In this document: in pieces, positions 1-9,258 of the stretch
How positions within the stretch are numbered: position 1 is the stretch's first letter
Layout: each line of letters begins with the position of its first letter
Origin: Nocardia bhagyanarayanae
GTDB taxonomy: Bacteria > Actinomycetota > Actinomycetes > Mycobacteriales > Mycobacteriaceae
Direction: 5' to 3'
Assembly: GCF_006716565.1 (NCBI RefSeq)
Contig: NZ_VFPG01000001.1
Coordinates: forward strand, 3,286,001-3,350,000
DNA: 64,000 nucleotides
Position numbers and translations under genes: made by a program
Notes under the pieces: generated by a model
Databases searched by the model: none
What the model was told of the DNA's origin: nothing
Seen by the model: the letters and a program-made list of their open reading frames with translations, nothing else

Positions 1-35
1 TCGGGATCGATGCTGAAGTCGCTGTTACCAGCCAT
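1..35 (-). CDS. Partial CDS, N-terminus only, unknown product
   Basis: Only the first eleven codons lie in the window; they read MAGNSDFSIDP and then run off the edge. The ATG overlaps the last 11 bases of the upstream YbaB-like gene, in a different frame, so the two are probably translationally coupled. Genes after this type of YbaB-like protein in mycolate actinomycetes are often small WXG100 or ESX-associated proteins, but nothing in these eleven residues proves that. Function unknown. Confidence 0.5.
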   Translation of the reverse strand, partial: MAGNSDFSIDP

Positions 36-549
36 GTTTGGCCCCGAATCCCTTCCAGTGCGGTCCTTCGTCCTCGTCATCGACGGGCGGCACCGACTCC
101 GGAGCAGGCTCCGATGCTTCGGGTTCGGGCGGGGCGGGCAGAAGGTCGCCGATCTGCCGACCGACGAAGGGCAGCTCCTCGTAGAGCTGTTCCTGCGGAG
201 CGAATTCCGCGGCCGCCGCGGTGATCGGCGCCAGCAGTGCGTCCATCTCGGATTTGGCCGAGCGCGCCGCGAACTGGGCCGCCTGGAGGAACGAGGCCGC
301 CAGCTTCTCCGGTGCCGAGCGCTTGAAGGCAGCCGGGTCTACCCACACGTCTACCGGAACACCGGCCGCGTTGGTGGTTACCCGGACCAGGTTGTCGTCG
401 GACCAGCCCTGGGAAGTCGAGGCGGCAAGCACCTCTCGCGCTTTCGCGATATCCCGCAGCTGTTGTTCGTAGGTGGCAAGCACGTTGTCGACCTGGCCCT
501 GCAGCGCGTCAGTGCGCGCGCGGAGCTGCTCCTGCTCGAATGATCTCAC
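25..549 (-). CDS. YbaB/EbfC-like small DNA-binding-type protein
   Basis: A 174-residue protein. Residues about 4-45 are a charged helical segment likely to form a coiled coil. A beta-rich core follows (VRVTTNAAGVPVDVWVDP, about 55-72), then another helix (about 75-110), which matches the helix-strand-strand-helix plan of YbaB/EbfC nucleoid-associated proteins. The last 45 residues are a Pro/Glu-rich acidic tail ending in KHGW, not found in classical 100-residue YbaB. The start is GTG at 549, with a GAGGA ribosome-binding site about 8 bases upstream. The next minus-strand gene starts inside its 3' end. Actinobacterial relatives of this layout often sit beside type VII secretion genes; that link is inference here. 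Confidence 0.7.
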   Translation of the reverse strand: MRSFEQEQLRARTDALQGQVDNVLATYEQQLRDIAKAREVLAASTSQGWSDDNLVRVTTNAAGVPVDVWVDPAAFKRSAPEKLAASFLQAAQFAARSAKSEMDALLAPITAAAAEFAPQEQLYEELPFVGRQIGDLLPAPPEPEASEPAPESVPPVDDEDEGPHWKGFGAKHGW

Positions 550-703
550 ACCGCAGTCCTCAGATCCGAAGTTGTCGCGTCACTGGTATGACGCTACAAG
601 CGCGAGATCGGTTCCATCGAATCCCGGTGGGACCACTGCGGATTCACCTACGGCTCCGGCTGCGCGAACTCCTCTCGCTCTCGGCGGCCTCAATCGCGAA
701 GCA

Positions 704-1486
704 TCAGGCCCGCCAGATGCTGTCGCCCGCGCGGGTCAGCACGATGTTGGGGACCACCGCGTTGCGGGAGAGCCGGGTCACGGCCAGCACCAGCTCGGCG
801 ATGTCGCCGGTGCGGAGCATGGCGGAGGGGTCGAGTTCGTCGCGCTTCCACGCCGTCATATCGGTGTCGACATAGCCGGGGGAGATGGCCGTCGCGCTGA
901 CACCGTTGGCGGATTCCTCGAGCGAGACGGTCTCGCACAGCGAGATGAGCGCGGCCTTGGTCGCGCCGTAGGCGGCCAGGCCTGCCTCGCCCGCGACCCC
1001 GGTGATCGAGGCGAGTGCCACGATCTTCGCCCCGCGCGCCGGGTCGTCGGCGGCGCTCTTGCGCAGCAACGGCAGCGCCGCCTGGATCAGCGTGATCGGC
1101 GCGCGGAAGTTGACGTCCAGCATCCGCTCGTAGGTCTTGGCGGGCATGTCCGCCACCCGGCCCGCTGTTCCGGTGCCCGCGCTGAGCACCAGTGCGTTCA
1201 GCCCGCCGAACCGATCCTCGTGCTCGCGCACCAGGTTTCGCACCTGATCCAGGTCGTTCATCTGCGCCACAACGGGATTCACCTCGACGCCGGACTCGTC
1301 GCGCAGGCGCCGCGCGGTCTCGGCGAGCGCGTCGGCATTCCTGGCGGCGAGGGTCAGGTGCCAACCCTCGCCGGCCAGGCGCCGGGCGATCTCGGCGCCG
1401 ATACCGCGGGAACCACCGGTGATCAGCGCACTCCGGTAGGTCACGCTCCGCTCGACGGTGGGCGAGTCCTGGACGGAGATCGTCAT
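704..1486 (-). CDS. SDR family oxidoreductase
   Basis: A 260-residue short-chain dehydrogenase/reductase. The Rossmann glycine motif TGGSRGIG is at about residues 23-30, an NAG-type motif reads LSAGTGT, and the catalytic Ser-Tyr-Lys set appears as ASITG followed by YGATK. The PGYVDTD segment is the usual loop after the active site. It would reduce a ketone or oxidise a hydroxyl group with NAD(P)H. Its ATG overlaps the stop of the upstream thiolase by four bases (ATGA), so the two are translationally coupled. A 3-hydroxyacyl-CoA or steroid/lipid intermediate is a likely substrate, but the sequence does not fix it. Confidence 0.85.
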   Translation of the reverse strand: MTISVQDSPTVERSVTYRSALITGGSRGIGAEIARRLAGEGWHLTLAARNADALAETARRLRDESGVEVNPVVAQMNDLDQVRNLVREHEDRFGGLNALVLSAGTGTAGRVADMPAKTYERMLDVNFRAPITLIQAALPLLRKSAADDPARGAKIVALASITGVAGEAGLAAYGATKAALISLCETVSLEESANGVSATAISPGYVDTDMTAWKRDELDPSAMLRTGDIAELVLAVTRLSRNAVVPNIVLTRAGDSIWRA

Positions 1487-2652
1487 CCGAGGCGCTCGAT
1501 GACGGTCGCGTTGGCCAGCCCGCCCGCCTCGCACATGGTCATCAGGCCGTAGCGTCCCCGAGTCTGCTCGAGGTGGTTGACCAGAGTGGCCAGGAGCCGG
1601 GTGCCCGACGCGCCGAGGGGGTGGCCGAGCGCGATCGCGCCACCGCGCGGGTTCAGCTTGGCGGCGTCGGCGCCGAGTTCGTGCTGCCAGACCAGCGGCA
1701 CCGGCGCGAACGCCTCGTTCACCTCGTAGGCGTCGATGTCGTCGATGCCGAGCCCGGCCCGATCGAGCACCTTGCGGGTGGCCGGGACGACGGCGGTGAG
1801 CATCAGCAGCGGATCGTCGCCGAGCACGGCGAAGGAGTGGAACCGGGCGCGCGGGCGCAGGCCGAGCTTCGTCGCGGTCTCCTCGCTCATGATCAAGGCG
1901 GCCGATGCGCCGTCGGTCAGCGGCGACGAGTTGCCCGGTGTGATCGACCATTCGATCTCGGGGAAGCGCGCCTTGTACTGCTCGTCGACGAAGGCGGGAC
2001 GCAGTCCGGCCAGGCCCTCGGCGGTGGTCGTGGCGCGAATGGTCTCGTCGGCGGTCAGCGTGCCCGCCGCGACGAGCTCGTTGTCGAATCCGCCCGCGGC
2101 GGCGGTCTCGGCGGCCAGCCGGTGCGAACGCGCGGCGAACTCGTCCAGCGCGGCCCGGTCGAACTTCCACCGCGCCGCGATCACCTCGGCGGAAATACCC
2201 TGCTGGACAAGGCCTTCCGGGTATCGATGGGCGATCGGGCCGCGGTTGGCGTCCTTGCCCTGTGCGTTGGAGAACATCGGCGCCCTGCTCATCGACTCCA
2301 CGCCGCAGGCGATGGCGATGTCGTAGGCGCCCGCGATGACGCCCTGCGCGGCGAAGTGCGCGGCCTGTTGCGAGGAGCCGCACTGGCGGTCCACGGTGGT
2401 CGCGGGTACCGACTCGGGGAAGCCCGCGGCGAGCACGGCGGTGCGCGAGATGTTGAACGCCTGCTCGCCGGACTGGGTGACGCAACCCCCCACCACGTCG
2501 TCGACCAGGGCCGGATCCAGATCGTTGCGCGAGACGAGCTCGGCGAGCACGCCCGCGAGCAGGGTCGCGGGATGCACCTCCGACAGACCTCCGCCCGGCT
2601 TGCCCTTGCCCGAGGGGGTGCGGACGACGTCCACGATGACGGCGGACCTCAT
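1483..2652 (-). CDS. Thiolase (acetyl-CoA acyltransferase), FadA5/FadA6-like
   Basis: A 389-residue degradative thiolase that would cleave a 3-ketoacyl-CoA with CoA. The nucleophilic cysteine is Cys91 in VDRQCGSSQQA. The catalytic His lies in the GHPLGASG motif (about 345) and the second Cys in MCEAGGLANA near the C-terminus. The NEAFAP motif is also present. The start ATG at 2652 follows GGAGAC. Length and the GGLANA ending resemble the steroid-type thiolases of mycobacteria and rhodococci, but the substrate is inferred. It is the first gene of a two-gene operon with the SDR, and a duplicated ACTAAGTTAAC motif lies just upstream, suggesting control by a dedicated repressor. Confidence 0.88.
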   Translation of the reverse strand: MRSAVIVDVVRTPSGKGKPGGGLSEVHPATLLAGVLAELVSRNDLDPALVDDVVGGCVTQSGEQAFNISRTAVLAAGFPESVPATTVDRQCGSSQQAAHFAAQGVIAGAYDIAIACGVESMSRAPMFSNAQGKDANRGPIAHRYPEGLVQQGISAEVIAARWKFDRAALDEFAARSHRLAAETAAAGGFDNELVAAGTLTADETIRATTTAEGLAGLRPAFVDEQYKARFPEIEWSITPGNSSPLTDGASAALIMSEETATKLGLRPRARFHSFAVLGDDPLLMLTAVVPATRKVLDRAGLGIDDIDAYEVNEAFAPVPLVWQHELGADAAKLNPRGGAIALGHPLGASGTRLLATLVNHLEQTRGRYGLMTMCEAGGLANATVIERLG

Positions 2653-2666
2653 AGCTGTCTCCGATC

Positions 2667-2700
2667 AACTAAGTTAACTCGCATTCTCGACTAAGTTAAC
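2667..2700. promoter_or_regulatory. Direct-repeat operator-like motif upstream of the thiolase
   Basis: The 11-mer ACTAAGTTAAC occurs twice, at 2668-2678 and 2690-2700, exactly 22 bp apart (two helical turns). Each copy contains the palindrome GTTAAC. It sits 16-48 bp upstream of the thiolase start, where a repressor would cover the promoter. No regulator gene is adjacent, so the binding protein is unknown. The A+T content stands out from the surrounding DNA. Confidence 0.5.
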
Positions 2701-2866
2701 ACGGATTCACCTCGCTCCGTAACGGTGACCCAGGTATTGGGGGCAGCGCGGCCGCCAACCCGGGTCGCAGTGGTGCGCGGATCGACGAGACCGGCACGTA
2801 GCATCGTGCTACACAGGTTCGGTGGCCGGCGGGGATGTTGGGCCGCATCGACATGACGAGGTGTTC

Positions 2867-3763
2867 GTGGACAGCTGGCCGGTCACCGTCGCGTTGCCGA
2901 TGGTCTTGGCGCTCATCATGTTCGGGCTCGGGCTCGCGCTGACGGCGGACGATTTCACCAGAGTCGTGCGGTATCCGCGCGCGGTGGTCGTCGCGCTGAC
3001 CTGCCAGCTCGTCGTGCTGCCCGCGATAGCGTTCGGGCTGGTGATCGCGGTGGGACTCGGGCCGGCCCCGGCGGTGGGGGTGATGCTGCTGATGGCCTCG
3101 CCGGGCGGTGCGACGGCCAACCTGCTCAGCCACCTGTTCCGCGGCGATGTCGCGCTGAATGTGACGCTCACGGCGGTGAATTCGGTGCTGTCCGTGGTCA
3201 CGCTGCCGTTGGTGACCAACTTCGCGCTCGGCTACTTCGCGCCGCCCGGCGCCGACGGCATCGGCCTGCAATTCGGCAAGGTCGCCCAGGTCTTCGCGTT
3301 GGTGCTGATTCCGGTCGCGGCGGGCATGGTGACCAGGCGGCTGCGGCCCGGTTTCGCCGACCGCATGGACCGGCCGGTGCGGATCGTTTCGGTGGCGTTC
3401 CTCGCGGTGGTCACGCTGGCGGCGCTGGTGGCCGAACGCGGGAACGTGCTCGGCTATCTGGCCGCCGTCGGCCTCGTGGTCGCGCTGCTGTGCGTGACCA
3501 GCCTGGGCGTCGGCTACTTCGTGCCGAAGGCGTTCGGCGTCACGCGCAGCCAGGCCATCGCGTGTTCGATGGAGGTCGGTATCCACAACAGCGCGCTGGC
3601 GATGACCATCGCCATCAGCGTGCTCGGTGACATCCGGATGGCGGTGCCCGCGGGCGTCTACGGCATCGTCATGCTGCCCATCGCCTACGTGGCGGGTTCG
3701 GCGATCAGCCGCAGGATCCGGCGCGAGGAGACCGTCGAGGCCGCCGCGGTCTCGGGTGCCTGA
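2867..3763 (+). CDS. Bile acid:sodium symporter (BASS) family transporter
   Basis: A roughly 300-residue polytopic membrane protein with about nine to ten hydrophobic segments. The family-typical stretch MLLMASPGGATANLLSHLF and the later CSMEVGIHNSALAMTIA match the crossover helices that bind sodium and substrate in BASS transporters. I chose GTG at 2867 because GAGG lies five bases upstream; the frame is open from a GTG at 2822, which would add 15 polar residues. The gene converges on the GH65 gene with only 8 bases between stops. The transported organic anion cannot be deduced. Confidence 0.85.
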   Translation: MDSWPVTVALPMVLALIMFGLGLALTADDFTRVVRYPRAVVVALTCQLVVLPAIAFGLVIAVGLGPAPAVGVMLLMASPGGATANLLSHLFRGDVALNVTLTAVNSVLSVVTLPLVTNFALGYFAPPGADGIGLQFGKVAQVFALVLIPVAAGMVTRRLRPGFADRMDRPVRIVSVAFLAVVTLAALVAERGNVLGYLAAVGLVVALLCVTSLGVGYFVPKAFGVTRSQAIACSMEVGIHNSALAMTIAISVLGDIRMAVPAGVYGIVMLPIAYVAGSAISRRIRREETVEAAAVSGA

Positions 3764-3771
3764 GTCGCGGC

Positions 3772-6486
3772 TCAGTCGCGGGAGCCGGAGACCTCCAATT
3801 CCCGGACTCCCGGCGACACGGCCGGATCGGTGCCGGTCACCTCCAGCCGGACGTAGCGCGCGGAGACCGGTTCGGTGAGCGCTCCGCTCACGGGATCGGC
3901 GGCGACCGTGGCCCACTCCCGGCCGTTCTCGGACACCGCGACCGACGACGCGACGGGCGCGGGCTCACCCCAGCGGGGCAGCACCCGCTCGACGCGCGCG
4001 GCCGCGCCGAGATCGACGGTGAGGCTGCCGTGCGCGCCGTCGGGCGCCCATCCGGTCGCGGCGCTGCCGTCGACCGCGGCGTCCGGATAGCGGCCCGGCT
4101 CGGTGGAACTGCTCGTGACGGGACGGCAACGCGCGAGGTTGCCGGTGGGTGCGAGATCGGGACGGCGGGTCTCGATCGTCACGGGCGCGCCGGGCGCGAC
4201 GGTGTGCGTACCGGTCGGCGTCCGCAGCGGCATCGGCGCACCGCCGGTCAGCGTCAGCGTCGTGCGTTCCGCGCCGATCTCCGCGTCGAAAGTGCGTCCC
4301 TGCCAATGCAACCCGCGAAGGGTCAGGCCGCGTTCGAATTGCGGCGGCAGCGTCGGATCCACCTCGACGGCGTCACCGCGCAGACGCAGCCCGAGCAGGC
4401 CGTTGGTGAGGGATTGCAGGAAGCCGCCCGCCGCGGTGGCGAACGTGAACGCGGGCGCGCCCGCCAGCGGATCGCGCGCACCCGCCTTGGCGCCGCGCGC
4501 CTCGGCGAACTGCGCGAACGGCGGCCGCACGAACGGACGGGCCGCGCGGTCCAGGAAGGTGTTGGTCGCGCAGCCGGGTGCGCCGAGGTGCGCGGCGTCG
4601 ATGGCGTGCACCGAGTCGGTCATCGCCGGGCCGTCGGGATCGGTTCGCGCGGAATAGTATTCGAGCACCCGGGCGGCGACATCGGTCGGCATCGGCCACT
4701 CCAGCGGATAGATGAGCAGCACGGTGTCGGCCTGTTTGATGGGAGTGCCGGTGTAGCCGTCGAATTGGGCGAAGACGCCGTTCGCCGCGTCGAACGGCAT
4801 GCGCAGACCGTCGGCGATGGTGGTCCACTCGGCCGGATGTGGTGCGCCGAGGATCTCGGCGGCGCGCACCGCGTGGCGCAGCGCGAGTGCGGCGACCGCG
4901 TTGGTGTAGACGCCGTCGTCGACGCCGTTGCTGTACTCGTCGGGGCCCGCGACGTCGCGCAGCGAGAAGCTGCCGTCCGGATTCGGCGTCACGCGCGCGG
5001 CCCAGAATTCGGCGAGCGCGCTCATGATCGGCCACACCCGGTCGCGCAGATATCCGGCGTCGCCGGTGGCCAGGTAGTACTGCCAAGCCGCCAGTGCGAT
5101 GTCGCCCTGCAAATGGATCTGATTCAGGCAGTGCGGCGGATCCCAGCTGTGGCATTCGTCGAGATCGCCGTCCGTCGCGCTGGTCCACGGGTAGAACGCG
5201 CCGGGGAAACCGAGGCGCTCGGCGTTGGCCTTCGCGGCGGGCAGCGTCTTGTACCGGTACTCCACAACGGTTTTCGCCAGGTCCGGCGCGAAATGCAAGA
5301 GGGCGGGGAACATCCAGATGTCGGCGTCCCAGAACACCGCTCCCGCGTAGTTGTCGCTGCTCAGCCCGACCGGCGAGAGACTGTTGTCCTGCGCGGGATT
5401 GCTCGCCGAATACAGCGAATACAGCGCGCCGCGCGCCCAGGATCGCACATCGGGTTCGCCCGGAATCTCGACCTCGCCGCGCCACAGACCCGTCCACACT
5501 TCGGTGGTGTCGGCCAGCAGCGCGTCCCAGCCCGCTCTCGCGGCGCGCCGCGCGGCGGCCAGCGCGGAGGCGGCGGGATCGGCGGAGGTGCGCGCGGTGT
5601 CGACGCCGACGAACTTGGTGGCGGTGTAGGACTCGCCCTCCCGCACCGAGATCCGGGCCCGCTGGCTCGCGGACAGGTCGTCGCGCGGCGGCGACGGCGA
5701 GATCGTCGCACCGGACCCGACGTCCAGGACGGACACGACCGAACCGGCTACTTCCGTTCCCGCCGTGCGGAATCCGACGCCGACGGTGGCCTCGCCGCGC
5801 TGCCCCGCGCCGGTCGGCACGACCCGGCGGGCGCCCGCGCCGTCGAGCAGATCGGTCAGCACCAGCTCGCCGGACCAGCGCGGTCGCAGGCTGAGGCGCA
5901 CCGCGCCGACGTGCTGATCGGAGCGGGCGGCGAACACGTCGTACACCAGATCGGTGGTTCGCCCGTCCGCTGTCGTCCACGTCGCCCGGGTGCGGACCAG
6001 TCCGCAGCGCAGGTGCAGGGTCTGTTCGAAGCCGGTGATCCGCGCGGCGGGCGTGGTGGGGGAGTACGTCTCGTCTCCGACGCCGACCAGCAGGCCCGAC
6101 CAGTTCGGGATGGCCGCCGCCACTTCGCGGTCGTCGGCGACGCCGGGGCTGTGCCCGTACAGACCGGCGACGAACGCGCCGTCGTAGGCCGGGGTGTACA
6201 GCGGCCAGCCGGTGGGTTCGGCGGTGCCGAGGTAGCCCGCCCCGCGCGGTGGCACGCGCAGTCCGAGGTAGCCGTTGCCGACGAAAGGATGACCGTCGAT
6301 CGGGGCGTCCACGTCGGTGTTCGACGGCGCCCAGCCGGCGGTCTCCGCAACGCCCGGGCACGCCGAGTAGGAGCGCTCGGCCTCGTTGCGCACCACCACC
6401 AGCGCCACCGCCGTCACCAGCGCCAGCACCGCCACCAAGGCGATCACGAGCAGTATTCGCCGGAAGGGCCGGGCGGAGAACGACAT
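3772..6486 (-). CDS. Membrane-anchored or secreted glycoside hydrolase family 65 protein with C-terminal F5/8C-like domain
   Basis: A 904-residue protein. Residues about 10-32 form one N-terminal hydrophobic helix (signal anchor or signal peptide), so the enzyme works outside the membrane. The middle is a GH65-type (alpha/alpha)6 enzyme: the segment FWDADIWMFPALLHF and the DVAGPDEY motif are present, with Glu517 in GPDEY at the position of the family general acid. Residues about 775-904 resemble a discoidin/F5/8 type C sugar-binding domain (TSSSTEPGRYPDAAVDG, then YVRLEVTGTD). GH65 members act on alpha-glucosides such as trehalose, maltose or kojibiose, by hydrolysis or phosphorolysis. An extracellular acid-trehalase or glucosidase role is the best guess. 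ATG at 6486 follows GGGAGG. Confidence 0.85.
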   Translation of the reverse strand: MSFSARPFRRILLVIALVAVLALVTAVALVVVRNEAERSYSACPGVAETAGWAPSNTDVDAPIDGHPFVGNGYLGLRVPPRGAGYLGTAEPTGWPLYTPAYDGAFVAGLYGHSPGVADDREVAAAIPNWSGLLVGVGDETYSPTTPAARITGFEQTLHLRCGLVRTRATWTTADGRTTDLVYDVFAARSDQHVGAVRLSLRPRWSGELVLTDLLDGAGARRVVPTGAGQRGEATVGVGFRTAGTEVAGSVVSVLDVGSGATISPSPPRDDLSASQRARISVREGESYTATKFVGVDTARTSADPAASALAAARRAARAGWDALLADTTEVWTGLWRGEVEIPGEPDVRSWARGALYSLYSASNPAQDNSLSPVGLSSDNYAGAVFWDADIWMFPALLHFAPDLAKTVVEYRYKTLPAAKANAERLGFPGAFYPWTSATDGDLDECHSWDPPHCLNQIHLQGDIALAAWQYYLATGDAGYLRDRVWPIMSALAEFWAARVTPNPDGSFSLRDVAGPDEYSNGVDDGVYTNAVAALALRHAVRAAEILGAPHPAEWTTIADGLRMPFDAANGVFAQFDGYTGTPIKQADTVLLIYPLEWPMPTDVAARVLEYYSARTDPDGPAMTDSVHAIDAAHLGAPGCATNTFLDRAARPFVRPPFAQFAEARGAKAGARDPLAGAPAFTFATAAGGFLQSLTNGLLGLRLRGDAVEVDPTLPPQFERGLTLRGLHWQGRTFDAEIGAERTTLTLTGGAPMPLRTPTGTHTVAPGAPVTIETRRPDLAPTGNLARCRPVTSSSTEPGRYPDAAVDGSAATGWAPDGAHGSLTVDLGAAARVERVLPRWGEPAPVASSVAVSENGREWATVAADPVSGALTEPVSARYVRLEVTGTDPAVSPGVRELEVSGSRD

Positions 6487-6733
6487 CGCACCTCCCGTCG
6501 TGCGCGGCGCGCACGCTCGATTCGACTCGGACGACTCGTTGGCGGCCGAACCTCGCTCGGCCTGGTCTCGCGATGAAGCCTGTGCACCAGGATTTCCCCG
6601 TTCCCGCCGATCGACACCCGTCGCGGCCCCCGTGTCGCGAATCGCCGCCCGCCGCGCGGATTCGGTGCGGGCATATCCTGTCGCCTGTTGTTCTCCATCG
6701 ACCGCGGCCGGGTGGCCGGGGAAGGCAGGGCGG

Positions 6734-7639
6734 ATGCGCGCCATCGCGTTCTACGAGTTCGGCGAACCGGAGGTGCTGCGGGTCGTGGACGTACCGGTCC
6801 CCGAGCCGGCCGGCGCGCAGGTGCGAATCGCGGTGCGGGCCGCCGGAGTCAATCCGGCCGACTGGAAAATCCGTTCCGGCGCATTGGTTTTCGGTGAGCC
6901 GACCTTCCCCCAGTTCCCGGGCGCCGAGGTCGCCGGTGTGGTGGACGCCGTCGGGCCGGAGGCGGCCGGAGTCGCCGTCGGCGACGAGGTGATCGCCTGG
7001 ACGCGCGGCGGCTACGCCGAGTACGCGCTGAGCGCCGACGTCGCGGCCAAGCCCGCGGGCCTCACTTGGACCGACGCCGCCGCGCTCCCGGTCGCGGTGA
7101 GCACCGCGGCGAAGGTGCTTGCTTTGCTGCGACCACGGTCGGGCGAGACCCTGCTGGTCAACGGCGCGTCGGGGGCGGTCGGCTCGATCGCCGTGCAACT
7201 GGCCCGCGCCGAGGGCGCCACCGTCATCGGCACGGCCGCGCCCGCCAACCAGGATCTGGTGCGCGCGCTCGGTGCGACGCCGACACCGTACGGCGACGGG
7301 CTGGTCGAGCGGGTGCGGGCACTCGCGCCGGACGGTGTCGACGCGGTGTTCGACGCCGCGGGGCACGGCGTGCTGCCCGCCGCGATCGAACTGCGCGGCG
7401 GCACCGATCGCATCGTCACCATCGCCGACGGCGCGGCCGCCGACCTCGGCATCGCGTTCCCCACCGGTCCCGGCCCGCGGTCCACCGCCCTGCTCGGCGA
7501 CGTGGCGCAGCGCCTCGCGCGCGGCGAATTCCGCCTGCCCGGCGCGGCGCGCGCCTTTCCGCTGGCCGAGGCCGCCGCGGCGCAGCGGGAAATGGAGCAC
7601 GGCCGCGGACCCGGCAAGGTCGTATTGATCGTCGACTGA
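6734..7639 (+). CDS. NADP-dependent oxidoreductase, MDR superfamily (quinone reductase-like)
   Basis: A 301-residue medium-chain dehydrogenase/reductase without the zinc-binding cysteines. The N-terminal GroES-like half contains AAGVNPADWKIRSG, and the Rossmann motif GASGAVGSIAVQLA lies near residues 140-155. This places it with quinone oxidoreductase and zinc-independent alkene reductases using NADPH. ATG at 6734 is preceded by AAGGCAGGG. It is transcribed divergently from the GH65 gene, with a 247-bp spacer in which I see no clear operator. Confidence 0.85.
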   Translation: MRAIAFYEFGEPEVLRVVDVPVPEPAGAQVRIAVRAAGVNPADWKIRSGALVFGEPTFPQFPGAEVAGVVDAVGPEAAGVAVGDEVIAWTRGGYAEYALSADVAAKPAGLTWTDAAALPVAVSTAAKVLALLRPRSGETLLVNGASGAVGSIAVQLARAEGATVIGTAAPANQDLVRALGATPTPYGDGLVERVRALAPDGVDAVFDAAGHGVLPAAIELRGGTDRIVTIADGAAADLGIAFPTGPGPRSTALLGDVAQRLARGEFRLPGAARAFPLAEAAAAQREMEHGRGPGKVVLIVD

Positions 7640-7663
7640 GCCGGTCGTCACTAAGCTGGGACG

Positions 7664-9160
7664 ATGCGACTGCCTCGGATTCGCAAACCGACGCCACCGC
7701 CAGGATTGGCCAGCAGTCTCGATATCTGGCTGGTCGGCCGGAGCGCGCGGGTACGCCCGACGCCCGCCGACCGGATGCTGCGCAATCTCAGCACGAGCGC
7801 GAACCACAACCGGCTCTGGCTCGGCGTTGGCGCAGGTCTGGTCCTGCTCGGCAACCGGCCGCTGCGTCGCGCGGGCGCGCGCGGACTGCTCGCGGTGGGA
7901 CTGGCCAGCGGCATCGCCAACGGCATCGCCAAGCCGCTGTTTCCGCGCCGCCGTCCGCCCGACGAATCGGTGCCGTTCGTCCGTCGCCTGGTCCGGCCGC
8001 CGGTGTCCTCGTCGTTCCCCTCCGGCCACGCCGCCTCGGCGGCCGCCTTCGCCACCGGCGTCGCGCTGGAGAGCCCGAAGGCGGCCGCCGCAATCGCGCC
8101 GGTCGCGGCGGCCGTCGCCTACTCCCGGGTCCACATCGGCGTGCACTGGCCCTCCGACGTGGTCGCGGGCGCGCTGCTCGGAACGGGCGTCGCGCTGGTC
8201 ACACATCGGTGGTGGGCGGTGCGCGCCGACGAACCCGCGCTGCTCGGCCACGCCGAACAGGTCGACCCGGTGCCGCACGGGCGCGGCCTGCTGCTGGTCA
8301 CCAACCCCCTCGCCGGTAGCGGCAACGGTGCGCTCGCCTCGGCCCAGCTGCGCGCCGGGCTGCCCGCGGCGCACATCGTGCGGATCGACCCCGACCGCGA
8401 CCTCGACGCCCAACTCGGCGAACGGCTCGACCGCGCCGATATCACCGCGCTCGGCGTCTCCGGCGGCGACGGCACGGTCTCCTCGGTAGCCGAGATCGCG
8501 GTCCGGCGCGGGGTGCCGCTGGCCGTCTTCGCCGACGGCACCCTCAACCACTTCGCCAGGGACGCGGGCGTCGACCAGGCCGAGCAGACCTTCGCCGCGC
8601 TCGAGCACGGCACGGTCGTCCGGGTCGACGCCGCAGACGTGCGGTTCGACGAGGACGGATCGCGCGTCTTCGTCAACACCGCAAGCCTCGGCGGCTACCC
8701 CGACTTCGTCCAGCTGCGGGAGCGGTGGGAACAACGGCTGGGCAAATGGCCCGCGGCGGGCATCGCGATGATCCGGGTCCTGCTCGGCGCGCAGCCGCTG
8801 CACACCGTGATCGACGGCGCACCGATGGCCATCTGGATGTTGTTCGTCGGCAACGGCCGCTACGACCCGGCCGACCAGGTCCCGATGTCGCGACCCGAGT
8901 TGCACCGCGGCACCCTCGACGTCCGCTACTTGCGCGCCGACGTCCACCTCTCCCGAGCCCGGCTGATCTGGGCCACCCTCACCGGCACCCTCGGCAACTC
9001 GGCCACCTACGTCCGCAAGGAAGTGCCCCGCCTCGAGGTCCGCGTCATCGAGGACTCGGTCTCCCTCGCCACGGACGGCGAAGTGGATTCGCGCGGAAAA
9101 CATTTCGTCTTCACCAGCCGTCCGGCCGCCCTGGCTCTCTTCCGGCCGCCGGAAGAGTAG
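7664..9160 (+). CDS. PAP2 phosphatase - diacylglycerol kinase fusion protein
   Basis: A 498-residue two-domain protein. Residues about 60-190 carry the lipid phosphatase (PAP2) signature: KPLFPRRRP, then SSFPSGHAAS, then SRVHIGVHWPSD. Residues about 205-498 are a diacylglycerol/sphingosine kinase catalytic domain with VTNPLAGSGNG, the nucleotide loop SGGDGTVSSVAE and FADGTLNHFARD. One polypeptide could therefore both remove and add phosphate on lipids such as phosphatidate. The frame starts at ATG 7664, and a TAAGCT -10-like box ends six bases before it, so translation is probably leaderless. It follows the MDR gene by 24 bases. Confidence 0.88.
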   Translation: MRLPRIRKPTPPPGLASSLDIWLVGRSARVRPTPADRMLRNLSTSANHNRLWLGVGAGLVLLGNRPLRRAGARGLLAVGLASGIANGIAKPLFPRRRPPDESVPFVRRLVRPPVSSSFPSGHAASAAAFATGVALESPKAAAAIAPVAAAVAYSRVHIGVHWPSDVVAGALLGTGVALVTHRWWAVRADEPALLGHAEQVDPVPHGRGLLLVTNPLAGSGNGALASAQLRAGLPAAHIVRIDPDRDLDAQLGERLDRADITALGVSGGDGTVSSVAEIAVRRGVPLAVFADGTLNHFARDAGVDQAEQTFAALEHGTVVRVDAADVRFDEDGSRVFVNTASLGGYPDFVQLRERWEQRLGKWPAAGIAMIRVLLGAQPLHTVIDGAPMAIWMLFVGNGRYDPADQVPMSRPELHRGTLDVRYLRADVHLSRARLIWATLTGTLGNSATYVRKEVPRLEVRVIEDSVSLATDGEVDSRGKHFVFTSRPAALALFRPPEE

Positions 9161-9258
9161 CCGCGGGCGCGCGGCCCCGCCGGGTTTGCGTGTCCCCGCA
9201 CGCGCGGTCGGTTTTTGATCTAGCGTGAGCACGGGTCGACGCCGAGAGGGGCCGTGGG

